A DNA stretch of 7,068 nucleotides from Gemmataceae bacterium (GTDB lineage: Bacteria; Planctomycetota; Planctomycetia; Gemmatales; Gemmataceae). The stretch lies in the NCBI GenBank assembly GCA_026418875.1, contig JAOAAM010000353.1:1-7068 (forward strand), given 5' to 3'. How positions within the stretch are numbered: the stretch's first letter is position 1; every line of letters begins with the position of its first letter. Of this stretch, positions 6,376 to 7,068 are shown in pieces. Under the pieces are notes generated by a model. The model was not told the origin of the DNA and searched no databases. It saw nothing but the letters and a program-made list of their open reading frames with translations. The translations under genes were made by a program, and so were the position numbers.

Positions 6376-6783
6376 TCAGGGGTCGCTTGTCGCTGGGGGT
6401 TCATCTTCGCGGTACTCAGCCAGAGCCTTGGCTAATGTTTCCAAGGCGGTTTCGGCATCCGGCCCGTCCACTTCGAGAATGAGGGTGCAACCCTGCTCGG
6501 CAGCGAGCAACAGGAGGTCGGGCCAAAACTTCCCATCGACGGTCTGTCCATCCTTGGCGACAGTGACCCGGGACTCGAAGCGTGCGGCGAGGTCTGCGAA
6601 GGCTGCGGCGGGACGGACGTGCAGCCCTTGCGGATTCGCCAGAGTCACGGCTCGCCGCAATGGTCCCGCGTTGCCCGAAGTTCCGCCCCCTGTCGCCGAC
6701 ACGTTGGATCGACTCCCAGCCCCCGGTTGACTCTCCTTTCCGCCGCCCACGCCGCGGCTACTTCTGAAGCAGTTGCCATACAT
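6376..6783 (-). CDS. ptsH: HPr phosphocarrier protein with uncertain N-terminus
   Basis: HPr carries phosphate from Enzyme I to EIIA on a histidine. The HPr domain runs from about residue 44 to 124 of the longest frame (135 aa). The active site is NPQGLHVRPAA with H55 and R57, equal to His15 and Arg17 of E. coli HPr. The ungapped spacing places F86 (DGKFWPD) exactly where Ser46, the HPr kinase target, normally lies, so that form of control appears absent. LLLLAAEQG and an ETALETLAKALAEY helix complete the fold. The start is unclear. The ATG at 6781-6783 overlaps the EIIA gene by 26 bases and would add a ~42-residue Gly/Ser-rich extension with no Shine-Dalgarno. A GTG at 6700-6702, with GGGAG upstream, or a TTG at 6655-6657 would give a near-standard length. 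The domain assignment is safe; the first 42 codons are not. Confidence 0.93.
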   Translation of the reverse strand: MYGNCFRSSRGVGGGKESQPGAGSRSNVSATGGGTSGNAGPLRRAVTLANPQGLHVRPAAAFADLAARFESRVTVAKDGQTVDGKFWPDLLLLAAEQGCTLILEVDGPDAETALETLAKALAEYREDEPPATSDP

Positions 6784-7049
6784 CGTCTTGGGACTGGGAC
6801 TGCCTCAGTTCCTGAACGAACTGCTCGTTACGCATGAACCGGACAACATTCTCCAAGGCCCGTAAGTGGTCACCCGGACGATCCTGCGGCGAGATTAACA
6901 GCACCAAGACATGGACGTTCTGGCCGTCGATACTGTCGAACGGAATCCCCGCCTTCGACAGGGCGATCGTTCCCACGAGTCGATCGGTTCCCGCGTGCTT
7001 GGCGTGGGGGATGGCGATGTTTCTTCCAATTCCCGTGGATCCCATCTGT
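6758..7049 (-). CDS. PTS EIIA domain protein, fructose/nitrogen (PtsN) type, 5'-truncated
   Basis: About 96 genuine residues remain, from QMGSTGIGRN to the stop TAG at 6758-6760. The phosphohistidine is in IAIPHAKH, the family's hallmark (H15 of the fragment), preceded by the GSTGIG turn. VHVLVLLISPQDRPGDHL and ALENVVRFM match the later strands and helices of EIIA-Fru/EIIA-Ntr domains. Members are about 150 residues, so roughly the first 50 are missing beyond the contig edge. It accepts phosphate from HPr. Without a visible EIIB/EIIC it may act as a regulator, as PtsN does elsewhere, but this fragment cannot separate EIIA-Fru from EIIA-Ntr. The residues an open frame would add before Gln (MCIRDR) come from the adapter at 7050-7068 and are not part of the protein. 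Confidence 0.9.
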
Positions 7050-7068
7050 CTGTCTCTTATACACATCT
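7050..7068. other. Nextera/Tn5 mosaic-end sequencing adapter (non-genomic)
   Basis: The last 19 bases read CTGTCTCTTATACACATCT, the exact reverse complement of the Tn5 mosaic end AGATGTGTATAAGAGACAG used in Nextera library preparation. It abuts the truncated EIIA gene and ends the sequence. Untrimmed adapter at a contig end is the simplest explanation. Genomic sequence should be taken to stop at about 7049, with an uncertainty of a few bases because CTGT is repeated across the junction. Confidence 0.97.

Noticed and set aside
6870..7064. Minus-strand frame beginning MYKRQ
   Set aside because: Its start comes from the Nextera adapter, and it is out of frame with the confirmed EIIA coding sequence.
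1..7068. CRISPR array, tRNA, insertion sequence or defence cassette
   Set aside because: No regularly spaced repeats, cloverleaf, terminal inverted repeats with a transposase, or defence motifs were seen. The Tn5 mosaic end at 7050-7068 is a library adapter, not a transposon.

Overview
The window looks like one complete assembled contig (or the end of one) from a moderately GC-rich planctomycete, possibly of the Gemmatales. This taxonomic reading is inference. It rests on four things: a cut-off exported protein whose N-terminus matches the large planctomycete DUF1549/DUF1553 family, an RNase E/G with a very long disordered insertion inside its S1 domain, a DUF2344 gene overlapping that RNase gene, and a short phosphotransferase (PTS) cluster with no visible sugar permease. 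All six genes lie on the minus strand, so the biological order runs from high to low coordinates.

Right end to middle (7049 to 4428): a 5'-truncated fructose/nitrogen-type PTS EIIA, then HPr (ptsH), then Enzyme I (ptsI). These are the soluble parts of a phosphorelay from PEP through EI and HPr to EIIA. The HPr has Phe where the regulatory Ser46 normally sits. The last 19 bases (7050-7068) are not genomic. They are the Nextera/Tn5 mosaic-end adapter, and open frames reading through them gain false N-termini (MCIRDR..., MYKRQ...).

Middle (4341 to 926): a DUF2344 (radical-SAM-linked family) gene overlaps the RNase E/G gene by 4 bases (ATGA), with a good ribosome-binding site inside the upstream gene. 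The RNase keeps its catalytic Asp pair and zinc-link CPxC motif. Its S1 domain is split by about 360 residues of Pro/Ala/Glu-rich sequence with three Arg/Gly blocks. A strong hairpin follows its stop codon.

Left end (747 to 1): a small exported protein of unknown function with its own Shine-Dalgarno and a textbook rho-independent terminator, then the first 54 codons of an exported DUF1549-type protein running off the left edge.

No gene-free stretch exceeds 300 bases; the longest spacers are 163-381, 748-925 and 6180-6375. I see no tRNA, rRNA, CRISPR, insertion sequence or defence system. The genuinely notable items are the S1-interrupting insertion in the RNase, the collinearity of PTS and RNA-decay genes, the HPr Ser46-to-Phe change and the adapter artefact.
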